Below are positions 1-6,514 of a stretch of DNA of 10,600 bases, piece after piece. The translations under genes were made by a program, and so were the position numbers. The first letter of the stretch is position 1. Each line of letters begins with the position of its first letter. The DNA comes from Anaerolineaceae bacterium UBA6105. GTDB lineage: Bacteria; Chloroflexota; Anaerolineae; Anaerolineales; Anaerolineaceae. A model generated the notes under the pieces. The model saw only the letters and a list, made by a program, of their open reading frames with translations, ran no database searches and was not told the origin of the DNA. Location: the NCBI GenBank assembly GCA_002423495.1, contig DIWN01000102.1, positions 1 to 10,600 of the forward strand. The letters are read 5' to 3'.

Positions 1-3000
1 GATCCCTTTGATGATCTCAGCCAGGTGTATGTCAAGGTGTTTGATGTGCCCGCATACTCCATCCGTTTGGTGGCAGAGGTAACTGAAACAACCTCATCCG
101 ATGTGGATATGTTCCTGTTCTGGGATGCAAATGCTAACGGAACTTTAGAACCTGAAACAGACGTTCTGATTGCGCAAAGCGCAACCGCCACGGCTTTGGA
201 ATATATTAACGGTCCCAAGGATTGGATCTTCTGGAACACGGATGACACCTACTTGTTAGTGGTCCAAAACTGGGCTGGCGCGGTTGGAGATACTATCACC
301 CTGGCATCCGGCATCGTTCCTTTGGTTCCCGAAGTTGGTAACTACGATGTGGTAGTTCCTGTTACAAATCCTGGTGCGACCCCGTTCGAGTTGGACGTTT
401 ATTGGTATGAGGATACCGAAGAAGGCGACCGCCTCTATGGTTACTTCGACACATGTGCCGATGCAGTCTGTGATGGTGCTACTTGGATAGGCTCGACCGA
501 TATTGATATCCGCAGACTGGCTGATGATGTGGTCAAGACCGCAGACGTTGAAAGCGCTATGCCTGGCGATACCATCACCTATACGATTGAGATCACCAAT
601 TTTGCTGATGTGCCAACCGATTACACCATCAACGACGTTCTGCCGGCTGGGGTCACCTATGTGCCCGATTCTGTTACCGGCGGCGCAGTTTATGATGAGC
701 TGACCAATGCCATCACCTGGTCTGGAACGGTGGACGCTCCTCAAGCGCCTTATTACAACGTGACCGACTCGGTTACTGATCCCTTGTGCGACACAGGCTT
801 TGGCGGCTATGTGGACTTGGCAGGCTTTGGAATTCCCACTAATGCTGGTATCACTGGAGACACAACGGTCTGGACGCTGACTCCCGGTGCGGTGCCTTAC
901 AACTTCTACGGTATTGATTATCCCACGATCTCTTTCACCGATGACGGCTTTGCCATATTCGATTACGCCAATAACTATGGTGGAGCACCCTGGGTAAATC
1001 AAGCTATTCCAGACACTGCCTACCCCAATAACCTGGCAGCCATGCTCTGGCAGGATATGGAAATTGTCTACGATGCGGCTACCAACAAGGGCGTGAGTAT
1101 AGCAAGTGCAGGCGCTTCACTCCACATTATTGAATACGACGATGTGCAGATTTGGGGCGACCCAACCACTACCTACGATTTTGAAATTGTTCACAATCAC
1201 GTGGTCGACGACACTCCGGGTATTTACGAATTTGTCTTCGCCTACGATAACATCAACGGACCGTTGAATTTGGCAACGATCGGCACGGAGAACTTTGGCG
1301 GCACAGCGGCAACGCAATACGCCTACAATGATGCCAGCTTTACTAACGGCCACATGATCTGCTTCGACCAGGTAACACCAAGCACAACCCAAACAATCAC
1401 GTTCCAGGTAACGGTGGATACAATCCCAGATCAAGGATTGTTGATCAATGAGGCCTTACACGACACGACTTCTGACGCGACTTTTGAAGAAGCAGCCCTA
1501 GCGGTTGTTCAGTTGCCGTGGATTGAACCGAAGCTCAACGAGTTCTCTATAAGCACGACTGGTGATGACGTTGAATATTTGGAATTCATTGGCAACCCCG
1601 AAACGGATTACAGTGAGTACACTTTCCTTGCTATTGAAGGCGACTGGAGTACATCCAATACCAACGAAGGCAAGGTCGATAACGTAATCCCATTGGGTAC
1701 AACAGATGCTAATGGCCTTTACTTGGTCAATCTGCCATACAACACTATCGAAAATGGCACGATCAGCTTATTACTGGTCAAAGGCAACACAGCTATTGTG
1801 GGGGATGACTTAGACACCAATGATGACGGGGTTCTTGAAATGGAACCTTGGACTGAGATTGTCGATAGTCTCGCAATTCACGATGGCGGCTCAAGCGATT
1901 TATTGTACACAACACCAGTCCTTGGCCAGAATTATGATGGCTTCAGCAGCTTTGCTCCAGGAGGCGCTTCTCGCATACCAGATGGATTCGATACTGATGG
2001 TGCAAGCGATTGGGTACGGAATGACTTTGACCTGGCTGGTATTCAAGGCTATGACGGCACACCAACCTGGGGCGAAGCATACAATACTCCAGGTGCTTTT
2101 AATGAAATTGTCAAAGCAGTAACTTTCAATGTGACAGTTCCAGCTTTTACTCCTGCACTTGATGAGGTTTACATCGTTGGCAACCAACCACTTCTTGGTA
2201 ACTGGGATCCCGGTTTGGTTTCGATGGAGAAAGTTGACGATACACACTGGACGCTTGAGCTGATTTTTGAAGAAGGTACAGAATTAGCTTTCAAATTTAC
2301 TCGTGGCAACTGGGATACGGTTATGAAGGGTGCTGATGGCAACGAAGAATTAGCTAATCTAACCCTTACAGTAGCTTACGATGAAACCGGTCACCAGATT
2401 TACGATTACACTGTTTTGAATTGGCGGGATCCGTTAGTGACCGCTGTTACACCTTTGGATGGTTCCATAGACGTACCATATATCACGACAGTCACTGCAA
2501 CATGGAGCCAATCCATAGCAGCAGATTCTTGTTTGAGTCTGTTAGATGCCGAAGCACTCTCAGTTGCAGGCTCTTGCGTGTACGATGACGCCACCAAGAC
2601 CATCACATTTACACCTTCTGATCCGCTTGCTGGGCACAGACTTTATACAGCGACTGCCTCTGGCATCGTTGATGTTGAAGATCCAGCAATAGTGCAACAA
2701 GAGGATTATACTTGGTCGTTTACCACGCTAAACACTGCCCCTGTAGCAGTTGCTGATACTTATTCAACACCCGAAGATACCGAATTAATTGTAACGGTTT
2801 TAGAAGGTGTTTTGTTTAATGACACCGATGTAGATGGTGACACTCTCACTGTGGAATTAGTAGCAGATGTTGCCAACGGTGAATTGACACTGGCTGTAGA
2901 CGGATCCTTTACCTACTTGCCTGATGCAGACTTTTATGGTGGAGATTCCTTCATCTACAAGATCTACGATGGAGGTCTATATTCTAATGAAGCCACTGTC

Positions 3001-3648
3001 ACACTCACGATCACTGCGGTTAATGATGCCCCTGTGGGAGTCGACGATCAATACAGCACCGATGAAGAGGTTGAGCTGGTGATTTTGGTTGCTGATGGCG
3101 TCTTAGCCAACGATAGTGATGTGGAAGGGCAAACTCTGACCGCTGAGTTGGACACAGATGCTCATAATGGTACGCTTAATCTAGCTGCTGATGGATCGTT
3201 TACGTATCTCCCTGATGTAGACTTTTTCGGCGAAGATAGTTTCACATACAAGGTCTACGATGGTGAATTGTATTCTGAGGTTGTGACGGTGACGATTACC
3301 GTTAATCCGATTAATGATGCCCCAACCGCAGTTGACGATGAATACACAGTGGTTGAAGATGGGTTATTGGAAGTTGCTGCTCCTGGTGTCATGGAAAATG
3401 ACATCGAAGTTGACTTCGACAACATGGTTGTGGCACTGGTCACTAACGTTGAGCATGGAAGTCTGATTCTATTAGGAGATGGGTCATTCACTTACCGGCC
3501 TGACGAAGGCTTTAGTGGAATTGACACTTTTACATATCAACTGATTACGTATCCTAATAGTATCCAATCGGAATGGACTGACGAAGCTACAGTCACAATC
3601 ACGGTAACACCCCTGCCAAGGATCTACTTACCGCTGATCCTCAGATAA
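1..3648 (+). CDS. Giant multidomain extracellular/adhesin-like protein, 5'-truncated by the window edge
   Basis: The frame is open from base 1 (DPFDDLSQVYVKV), so the start and any signal peptide lie upstream; the GTG at 25 is only an internal valine. The visible 1215 residues are all secreted, beta-rich modules (residues counted from base 1). Residues 1-110 are PPC-like (DMFLFWDANANGTLEPETD). Residues 175-245 are a DUF11-type repeat (MPGDTITYTIEITN, LPAGVTYVPDSV). Residues 300-470 hold a module I associate with subtilase-linked proteins (FTDDGFAIFDYANN, PNNLAAMLWQDM). Residues 509-703 are lamin-tail-like (KLNEFSISTTGDDVEYLEFI). Residues 706-808 are CBM20-like (VYIVGNQPLLGNW, FKFTRGNWDTV). 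Residues 810-908 are Big_5-like. Three cadherin-like repeats follow, then the tail LPRIYLPLILR. No catalytic domain is visible; one may lie upstream, and a subtilase is one guess. A surface-binding or polymer-handling role is inferred. A terminator follows directly, so this ends its transcription unit. Confidence 0.9.
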   Translation, partial: DPFDDLSQVYVKVFDVPAYSIRLVAEVTETTSSDVDMFLFWDANANGTLEPETDVLIAQSATATALEYINGPKDWIFWNTDDTYLLVVQNWAGAVGDTITLASGIVPLVPEVGNYDVVVPVTNPGATPFELDVYWYEDTEEGDRLYGYFDTCADAVCDGATWIGSTDIDIRRLADDVVKTADVESAMPGDTITYTIEITNFADVPTDYTINDVLPAGVTYVPDSVTGGAVYDELTNAITWSGTVDAPQAPYYNVTDSVTDPLCDTGFGGYVDLAGFGIPTNAGITGDTTVWTLTPGAVPYNFYGIDYPTISFTDDGFAIFDYANNYGGAPWVNQAIPDTAYPNNLAAMLWQDMEIVYDAATNKGVSIASAGASLHIIEYDDVQIWGDPTTTYDFEIVHNHVVDDTPGIYEFVFAYDNINGPLNLATIGTENFGGTAATQYAYNDASFTNGHMICFDQVTPSTTQTITFQVTVDTIPDQGLLINEALHDTTSDATFEEAALAVVQLPWIEPKLNEFSISTTGDDVEYLEFIGNPETDYSEYTFLAIEGDWSTSNTNEGKVDNVIPLGTTDANGLYLVNLPYNTIENGTISLLLVKGNTAIVGDDLDTNDDGVLEMEPWTEIVDSLAIHDGGSSDLLYTTPVLGQNYDGFSSFAPGGASRIPDGFDTDGASDWVRNDFDLAGIQGYDGTPTWGEAYNTPGAFNEIVKAVTFNVTVPAFTPALDEVYIVGNQPLLGNWDPGLVSMEKVDDTHWTLELIFEEGTELAFKFTRGNWDTVMKGADGNEELANLTLTVAYDETGHQIYDYTVLNWRDPLVTAVTPLDGSIDVPYITTVTATWSQSIAADSCLSLLDAEALSVAGSCVYDDATKTITFTPSDPLAGHRLYTATASGIVDVEDPAIVQQEDYTWSFTTLNTAPVAVADTYSTPEDTELIVTVLEGVLFNDTDVDGDTLTVELVADVANGELTLAVDGSFTYLPDADFYGGDSFIYKIYDGGLYSNEATVTLTITAVNDAPVGVDDQYSTDEEVELVILVADGVLANDSDVEGQTLTAELDTDAHNGTLNLAADGSFTYLPDVDFFGEDSFTYKVYDGELYSEVVTVTITVNPINDAPTAVDDEYTVVEDGLLEVAAPGVMENDIEVDFDNMVVALVTNVEHGSLILLGDGSFTYRPDEGFSGIDTFTYQLITYPNSIQSEWTDEATVTITVTPLPRIYLPLILR
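2737..3612 (+). repeat. Three tandem cadherin-like (VCBS/Big_9-type) protein repeats
   Basis: Within the giant protein, three modules start with AP(V/T)-x-V-x-D-x-Y at bases 2737, 3028 and 3319, a spacing of exactly 291 bases (97 codons). Each carries the family hallmarks: a GV(L/M)xND acidic turn (FNDTDVDGD, ANDSDVEGQ, ENDIEVDFD), DGSFTY(L/R)P in the middle, and (F/S)G.D(S/T)F.Y followed by a TVTITV end strand. Acidic residues in the turns suggest calcium binding between modules, as in related families. Copies 1 and 2 are clearly closer to each other than to copy 3, which has lost some acidic positions and carries an insertion near YPNSIQSEW. They probably form a rigid stalk holding the binding domains away from the cell. 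Confidence 0.85.
3613..3645 (+). other. Conserved-type C-terminal tail LPRIYLPLILR
   Basis: The last eleven residues form a short aromatic-hydrophobic strand with a basic end, directly after the final cadherin-like repeat and outside any fold. The broken lipoprotein gene downstream ends in the related string QLPLIVK. From memory, many secreted proteins of Chloroflexota end in similar YLPL(I/V)x(R/K) strings, so this may be a sorting, secretion or anchoring signal. It lacks the LPXTG motif plus membrane segment of sortase substrates and is not a PEP-CTERM signal. Confidence 0.5.
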
Positions 3649-3649
3649 C

Positions 3650-3700
3650 CCTGTTCCTTGAACAGGATGAGCCTGCCCCAAAACGGGGCAGGCTTTTTTT
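3650..3700 (+). terminator. Rho-independent terminator after the giant protein gene
   Basis: A perfect 9-bp GC-rich stem (GCCTGCCCC 3671-3679 with GGGGCAGGC 3685-3693, loop AAAAC) is followed by seven T at 3694-3700. A smaller 7-bp hairpin (CCTGTTC 3650-3656 with GAACAGG 3660-3666) sits between the stop codon and the main stem. The position, 22 bases after the TAA, fits transcription ending for the upstream gene. Confidence 0.95.
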
Positions 3701-3734
3701 GCGCCTGCTAGAAGCAGAATTCGTACAACAAATG

Positions 3735-3761
3735 AAAAAAGCCGCCCGAAAAGCGGGTGGT
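3735..3761 (-). terminator. Terminator-like hairpin facing the minus strand
   Basis: CCGCCCG at 3742-3748 pairs with CGGGTGG at 3754-3760 (one G-T pair, loop AAAAG). Read on the minus strand the hairpin is followed by six T (A run at 3735-3740), the layout of an intrinsic terminator for leftward transcription. No minus-strand gene is seen to its right, so it may block antisense transcription into the giant gene or be a relic. Confidence 0.6.
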
Positions 3762-3833
3762 TATGATTCCATCGGCTTACCATAACATTTTAATTAGAAA
3801 TTTGCATTTTCAAACGGAAAAGGTAATCTCTAC

Positions 3834-3862
3834 TTGAATTCCATGTTCAAATTTGCTATAGT
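3834..3862 (+). promoter_or_regulatory. Sigma-70-type promoter with extended -10, upstream of the lipoprotein gene
   Basis: TTGAAT (3834-3839) and TATAGT (3857-3862) are separated by 17 bases, with a TGC extended -10 just before the -10 box (3854-3856). Transcription would start near 3869 and give a leader of about 110 nt. It is correctly placed between the preceding terminator and the next ribosome binding site. Confidence 0.75.
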
Positions 3863-3880
3863 GTTAACATAAACTCTTTC

Positions 3881-3896
3881 GACCTCGTCCGAGGTC
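3881..3896. promoter_or_regulatory. Palindrome just downstream of the predicted transcription start
   Basis: GACCTCG (3881-3887) and CGAGGTC (3890-3896) are perfect 7-base arms separated by TC. They lie about 12-27 bases after the predicted start, where a repressor operator or a 5'-end stabilising hairpin could sit. It has no T run, so it is not a terminator. Confidence 0.45.
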
Positions 3897-3925
3897 ACCT
3901 ATTCGATACAATCCAATAAAAAAAA

Positions 3926-3958
3926 TGCATACACTCCCGGATGGAGGGTTTGTATGCA
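3926..3958 (+). promoter_or_regulatory. Leader hairpin upstream of the lipoprotein ribosome binding site
   Basis: TGCATACA (3926-3933) pairs perfectly with TGTATGCA (3951-3958), and inside it CTCC (3934-3937) pairs with GGAG (3943-3946). The hairpin buries the ATG at 3941 and ends 8 bases before the AAGGAGGG site, which stays free. This supports the downstream start at 3983. A role in mRNA stability or translation is inferred. Confidence 0.4.
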
Positions 3959-3982
3959 CCCACTTCAAGGAGGGCAGATACC

Positions 3983-5403
3983 ATGAAAGGGAAAACCATC
4001 GTTTGGACATTCTTTTTGCTTTTAACGTTTATTTTAAGTGCCTGTGTTCCCACAACCTTTTCACCTCCGACAGAAATTCACATCTCTGCTGGTGACAATG
4101 TGGAGCATGCCGTAATCGCGGTCGACGCAGCTGGGCGCTCGCATATAGCTGGCGTCGTGGCGAACCGCATCGTTTATTAGCGCACTCGCTATGGCGAGGC
4201 AGACCCGTTAGGTAAGATCACGATGGTTATGGGTGGATCGGGGACGAACTGGAAACAGTACAACCCTGACATCGCAGCGTTAGATAATGGAACTTCTTTT
4301 CTGACCTGGGTTGAACAGCGCGGCACAACAGATAAGTATGCCTGCTATTTATTAATCCCCGTCACTCCGCCTATTGGTGGTTACGATAAAAGCTGCCACG
4401 CGTTGGATAGCAGCAATTACACCACCGGCAATGTTTGGGTTACTGCCCGCGGGATGAATGCCTACGCGGTCTATGACAGAGCCTACACGGATAATGTCCG
4501 TACTGCTGAATTGTGGTACAGAGACATTTCAGCTTTTCCGACTTATGCAGGTCGAATTGATTTTTTCACCGAACGTTTTGAAACCGCCGATGTTTATAGT
4601 CTCGATCTGGGCATCGATTCGGGTGGATACCTGCATGTTGGCTACCACTACAACTGGACGGTTACCGAAGCCCCCCCCCTTACTATGAACGTTTGGAGCT
4701 CCGTTCCAACCGCAGCACCCTGGCGGATGGGCAGATGAGCCAAATTTGGGTGCCAGTTACTAACTCTGCTCAAGATCAGGATATCCCTGTGAGCTTGTCT
4801 TTCTACCAAGACGGCACCACTCAGCGAGTTGCGCTTGCCAGCGGCTACCAGCCGGACACTACAGACCAAATTTGGATCAGCTCATGCACAGCCGCAGGCT
4901 GCACGGGAAAATTAGACGTGCAGGTAGATTTGCCATCCAGTTGGGACACCTTCTCGGTCATTGAGGATGTGGAAATCCTGGGTTTGGGAGAGTACCTGTA
5001 CCTCAGCTTCATTGGCGACGACAACACGGCGCCAACCGGGGCTGAACAGGTATATTACAAGTTTGACGCTTTCAGCTCGGACCCGCCAATGCAGCCTTCC
5101 TCAGGATCAGCCACCTGGAAGTATGACCTTGAGATGACGCCGGTAATAGCGCGCCCGCAATCCTCAGCCGATGATTTCCCAATGATGGCTTGGGGCGAGT
5201 CAAATATTGTCTTGAACGAATTCTTTGTTTTTGACGGGATTGCTACAAAAATCAAAGTTTATGACACGAACTGTCTCACAAACCTGCCAATTGGAGAAGT
5301 CGCGTCAAACGGCATCTACTTCTCAGGGGTTTGGGATGATTGCTACGACACGATATTTTCCACCCAGGCCTGGATGTCGCAATTGCCTTTGATCGTAAAG
5401 TAA
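3983..5403 (+). pseudogene. Broken beta-propeller-like lipoprotein gene (in-frame TAG plus frameshift)
   Basis: The start at ATG 3983 follows an ideal AAGGAGGG (3967-3974) with 8-base spacing. The N-terminus MKGKTIVWTFFLLLTFILSAC is a signal peptide with lipobox LSAC, predicting a lipid-anchored exported protein. The frame meets TAG at 4178-4180 (NRIVY-stop-RTRYGEADP), then continues in the same frame to 4738. Homologous-looking sequence continues in another frame to TAA at 5401. The switch falls where the frames overlap (4670-4738), most simply at nine C (4671-4679); one extra C, or two fewer, restores it. Repaired, it has about 473 residues with recurring D-x-x-G blade-like strings (IAVDAAGRSHIAGV, IAALDNGTSFLTWV, LGIDSGGYLHVGYH) and paired cysteines. 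It ends QLPLIVK. A CAG-to-TAG change would explain the stop. Sequencing error, true decay or C-tract phase variation are all possible; the function is unknown. Confidence 0.8.
4671..4679 (+). other. Nine-C homopolymer at the frameshift point
   Basis: The run of nine C lies exactly where the reading frame of the lipoprotein changes. Homopolymers of this length are prone to polymerase slippage in cells and to length errors in sequencing. With ten C the peptide would read TEAPPPYYERLELRS and join the downstream frame without interruption. Confidence 0.7.
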
Positions 5404-5476
5404 GATTTAAGTGGTTCATATGGGGTGAGCTCTACGCGTTTAACATTTGGCGTAGGGTTGGCAACTATGAAAAAAA

Positions 5477-5526
5477 CAAGGAAAAGGCATCCCGCGCGGG
5501 GAGGCTTTGCACGGCCTTTTCCCTAC
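5477..5526 (+). repeat. Palindromic repeat copy 1, long form (50 nt)
   Basis: The core CAAGGAAAAGGCA, a 23-nt central block with TCCCGCGCGGGGAGG, then GGCCTTTTCCCTAC. GGAAAAGGC and GCCTTTTCC form the stem. It differs from copy 4 at one base and from copy 2 at three. It is followed by GGGGTCTCTCGATC, shared with copy 5. Confidence 0.85.
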
Positions 5527-5559
5527 GGGGTCTCTCGATCTAATATGATTGTGCCGTAG

Positions 5560-5579
5560 GGTTGACGCCTGCGTCAACC
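5560..5579. repeat. Perfect 9-bp inverted repeat in the upstream arm of copy 2
   Basis: GGTTGACGC (5560-5568) and GCGTCAACC (5571-5579) are separated by CT. The equivalent arm of copy 4 keeps only a 6-bp version, GGTCGA (6242-6247) with TCGACC (6257-6262). The sequence changed but pairing persisted, which hints at selection on structure. Confidence 0.75.
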
Positions 5580-5620
5580 GGCAAGATTATGATGAAGGGT
5601 TGATGATCGTGCCAAAAATA

Positions 5621-5670
5621 CAAGGACAAGGCATCCCGCAGGGGGAGGCTTTGCACGGCCTTTTCCCTAC
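5621..5670 (+). repeat. Palindromic repeat copy 2, long form (50 nt)
   Basis: Same 50-nt layout as copy 1 with an A-to-C change in the left arm (GGACAAGG), which weakens the stem, and CGCAGGGGG in the central block. It is preceded by an AAAAATA string also seen before copy 3. Confidence 0.85.
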
Positions 5671-5700
5671 GGGATATCCCTTGTTCGTCGGCTGGGTTGC

Positions 5701-5743
5701 AAGCTGGTTCTTGCCTTGTAATGGACGGGAGATTGAAGAGGGT
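5701..5743 (+). repeat. Diverged 43-bp direct repeat, copy A
   Basis: It starts AAGCTGG and ends GGGAGATTGAAGAGGGT. The second copy at 6003-6045 has the same length and about 32 of 43 identical bases by hand alignment. The ends are conserved and the middle is not. Confidence 0.6.
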
Positions 5744-5874
5744 CACTTTGGCAAAACAACGAAGACACTCTCCCCCGCTACGTCCACATGCCTCTTCGAG
5801 GCTGGGATCTTCGACGGAGAGGCTGACCCAAAAGTCAACTCCATTATTTTGCATCCCCACTTATGAGCGTATTT

Positions 5875-5885
5875 TGCTATAAAAT
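5875..5885 (+). promoter_or_regulatory. Extended -10 promoter candidate inside the inverted-repeat segment
   Basis: TGCTATAAAAT holds an extended TG motif and a good -10 box (TATAAA 5878-5883). It closely resembles the -10 region at 3854-3862 (TGCTATAGT). No -35 box is at the right distance; TTGCAT at 5849 is too far away. Transcription would begin near 5890. Confidence 0.45.
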
Positions 5886-5889
5886 AGGG

Positions 5890-5966
5890 ATTACACTTTT
5901 ATGTTACGGAGAGTAAACTAAAACAGCCCCCACTCTTAGAGAATTTTTCTACGAATGGGGGCTTTT
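5890..5966 (+). ncRNA. Putative small RNA unit of about 75 nt
   Basis: The interval runs from the predicted start of the extended -10 promoter to the T run of the terminator-like hairpin. The only reading frame in it is ATG TTA CGG AGA GTA AAC TAA at 5901-5921 (MLRRVN), without a good ribosome binding site. It could be a small RNA, a leader-peptide relic, or chance. The family is not recognised. Confidence 0.25.
5925..5966 (+). terminator. Terminator-like hairpin with a short T run
   Basis: AGCCCCCA (5925-5932) pairs perfectly with TGGGGGCT (5956-5963), and the loop can form an inner stem (TAGAG with TTCTA). Only four T follow (5963-5966), so termination may be weak. Its T run is also part of the right 16-bp inverted repeat, so pairing of that repeat with 5819-5834 in a longer transcript would compete with terminator function. 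Confidence 0.5.
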
Positions 5967-5988
5967 GGGTCAGCCTCCTATTCCTTGG

Positions 5989-6033
5989 GCTTCCCTCGGG
6001 GGAAGCTGGCTCCCACCGCGAAGCGGATGGGAG
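5989..6033. repeat. Two adjacent hairpins overlapping the second diverged repeat
   Basis: GCTTCCC (5989-5995) pairs with GGGAAGC (6000-6006) around TCGG. Directly after, CTCCCACCGC (6010-6019) pairs with GCGG-A-TGGGAG (6023-6033) around GAA with one bulged A. No T run follows, so these are structural repeats rather than terminators. Confidence 0.6.
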
Positions 6034-6045
6034 ACTGAAGAGGGT
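6003..6045 (+). repeat. Diverged 43-bp direct repeat, copy B
   Basis: Partner of 5701-5743, with the same length, the same AAGCTGG start and the same TGAAGAGGGT end. Here the middle forms a strong hairpin that the other copy lacks. Confidence 0.6.
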
Positions 6046-6085
6046 ATTCAGATTGTGATTCAAGGTTATGGGTTATGCAAAAATA

Positions 6086-6112
6086 CAAGGAAAAGGCAGG
6101 CCTTTTCCCTAC
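6086..6112 (+). repeat. Palindromic repeat copy 3, short form (27 nt)
   Basis: CAAGGAAAAGGCA is joined directly to GGCCTTTTCCCTAC, with the 23-nt central block absent. GGAAAAGG and CCTTTTCC then form a tight 8-bp hairpin with a four-base CAGG loop. Confidence 0.8.
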
Positions 6113-6306
6113 AGGGTCTAGATGTAATTAAGAACTGTGTCTGCCTGATATATTAATTGTCGAAATCCGGCGGAGGGAGTAAATACTGGTCGTTTCGCTC
6201 CCAGCATCATGATCCCCTCTGTACGCAAAAACCCCTCGTAGGGTCGATGGCCTGCCTCGACCTAACAAGATTTTGCCCTAAGGTTTGATGAATGTTCGAA
6301 AATAAC

Positions 6307-6356
6307 CAAGGAAAAGGCATCCCGCACGGGGAGGCTTTGCACGGCCTTTTCCCTAC
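6307..6356 (+). repeat. Palindromic repeat copy 4, long form (50 nt)
   Basis: It differs from copy 1 at one base (CGCACGGG for CGCGCGGG). It is preceded from about 6236 by an arm aligned with that of copy 2 (GTAGGGT, CCTGC, CAAGATT, TTTGATGA). Confidence 0.85.
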
Positions 6357-6405
6357 AATGGGTCTTGTGGCAAGTAGTGCCGTAGGTTTGACAGGCAGAG
6401 CAGGC

Positions 6406-6427
6406 GGGTCACCACGGGGGGTGACCC
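6406..6427. repeat. Perfect 8-bp inverted repeat between copies 4 and 5
   Basis: GGGTCACC (6406-6413) pairs with GGTGACCC (6420-6427) around ACGGGG. It lies in the arm preceding copy 5, after a GTGCCGTAGGTTTGAC string that matches 5551-5566 at 15 of 16 bases. Confidence 0.7.
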
Positions 6428-6487
6428 CTACCCCCGATGGTTTGAGGGAGAGGTGGCATTTGTTGGGTTGGCAGGTCTGAAAGAATA

Positions 6488-6514
6488 CAAGGAAAAGGCG
6501 GGCCTTTTCCCTAC
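6488..6514 (+). repeat. Palindromic repeat copy 5, short form (27 nt)
   Basis: CAAGGAAAAGGCG joined to GGCCTTTTCCCTAC, again exactly without the 23-nt block. It is followed by GGGGTCTCTCGATC as in copy 1 and is the last copy before the ribosomal promoter. Confidence 0.8.

Larger units (their letters stand above)
5819..5977. mobile_element. 159-bp segment bounded by perfect 16-bp inverted repeats (MITE-like)
   Basis: GAGGCTGACCCAAAAG (5819-5834) is the exact reverse complement of CTTTTGGGTCAGCCTC (5962-5977), with 127 bases between. The size and lack of an ORF resemble a miniature inverted-repeat element. I see no target-site duplication (CGGA on the left, CTAT on the right), so a transposon origin is not proven. 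The interior carries a promoter-like site and a terminator-like hairpin. Confidence 0.5.

Noticed and set aside
256..1002. Long minus-strand reading frame opposite the giant surface protein
   Set aside because: It lies fully inside a convincing + strand gene with recognisable domains; its translation has no family signature and no ribosome binding site.
3941..3982. Earlier start for the lipoprotein gene at 3941
   Set aside because: It would put a polar stretch before the signal peptide, lacks its own ribosome binding site and lies within a hairpin; ATG 3983 has an ideal site.
4178..4180. Recoding of TAG as pyrrolysine or programmed readthrough
   Set aside because: Nothing in the sequence supports recoding, and a second lesion in the same gene makes decay or sequencing error simpler.
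5549..5866. Reading frame of about 105 codons across repeat copy 2
   Set aside because: Much of the peptide (for example GQGIPQGEALHGLFP) is translated repeat DNA, and the same string appears by the same cause at 6307-6356. There is no ribosome binding site and the frame differs between copies.
6125..6234. tRNA or other structured RNA gene between repeat copies 3 and 4
   Set aside because: I found only short stems such as GGGAG with CTCCC; no cloverleaf, T-loop GTTCRA pattern or terminator.
6292..6480. Reading frame of about 62 codons across repeat copy 4
   Set aside because: It is made mainly of the palindromic repeat and the hairpin at 6406-6427, with no start signal or domain.
5477..6514. 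CRISPR array
   Set aside because: Copy spacing is irregular (144, 465, 221 and 181 bases), cores differ in length, and there are no uniform spacers or cas genes.
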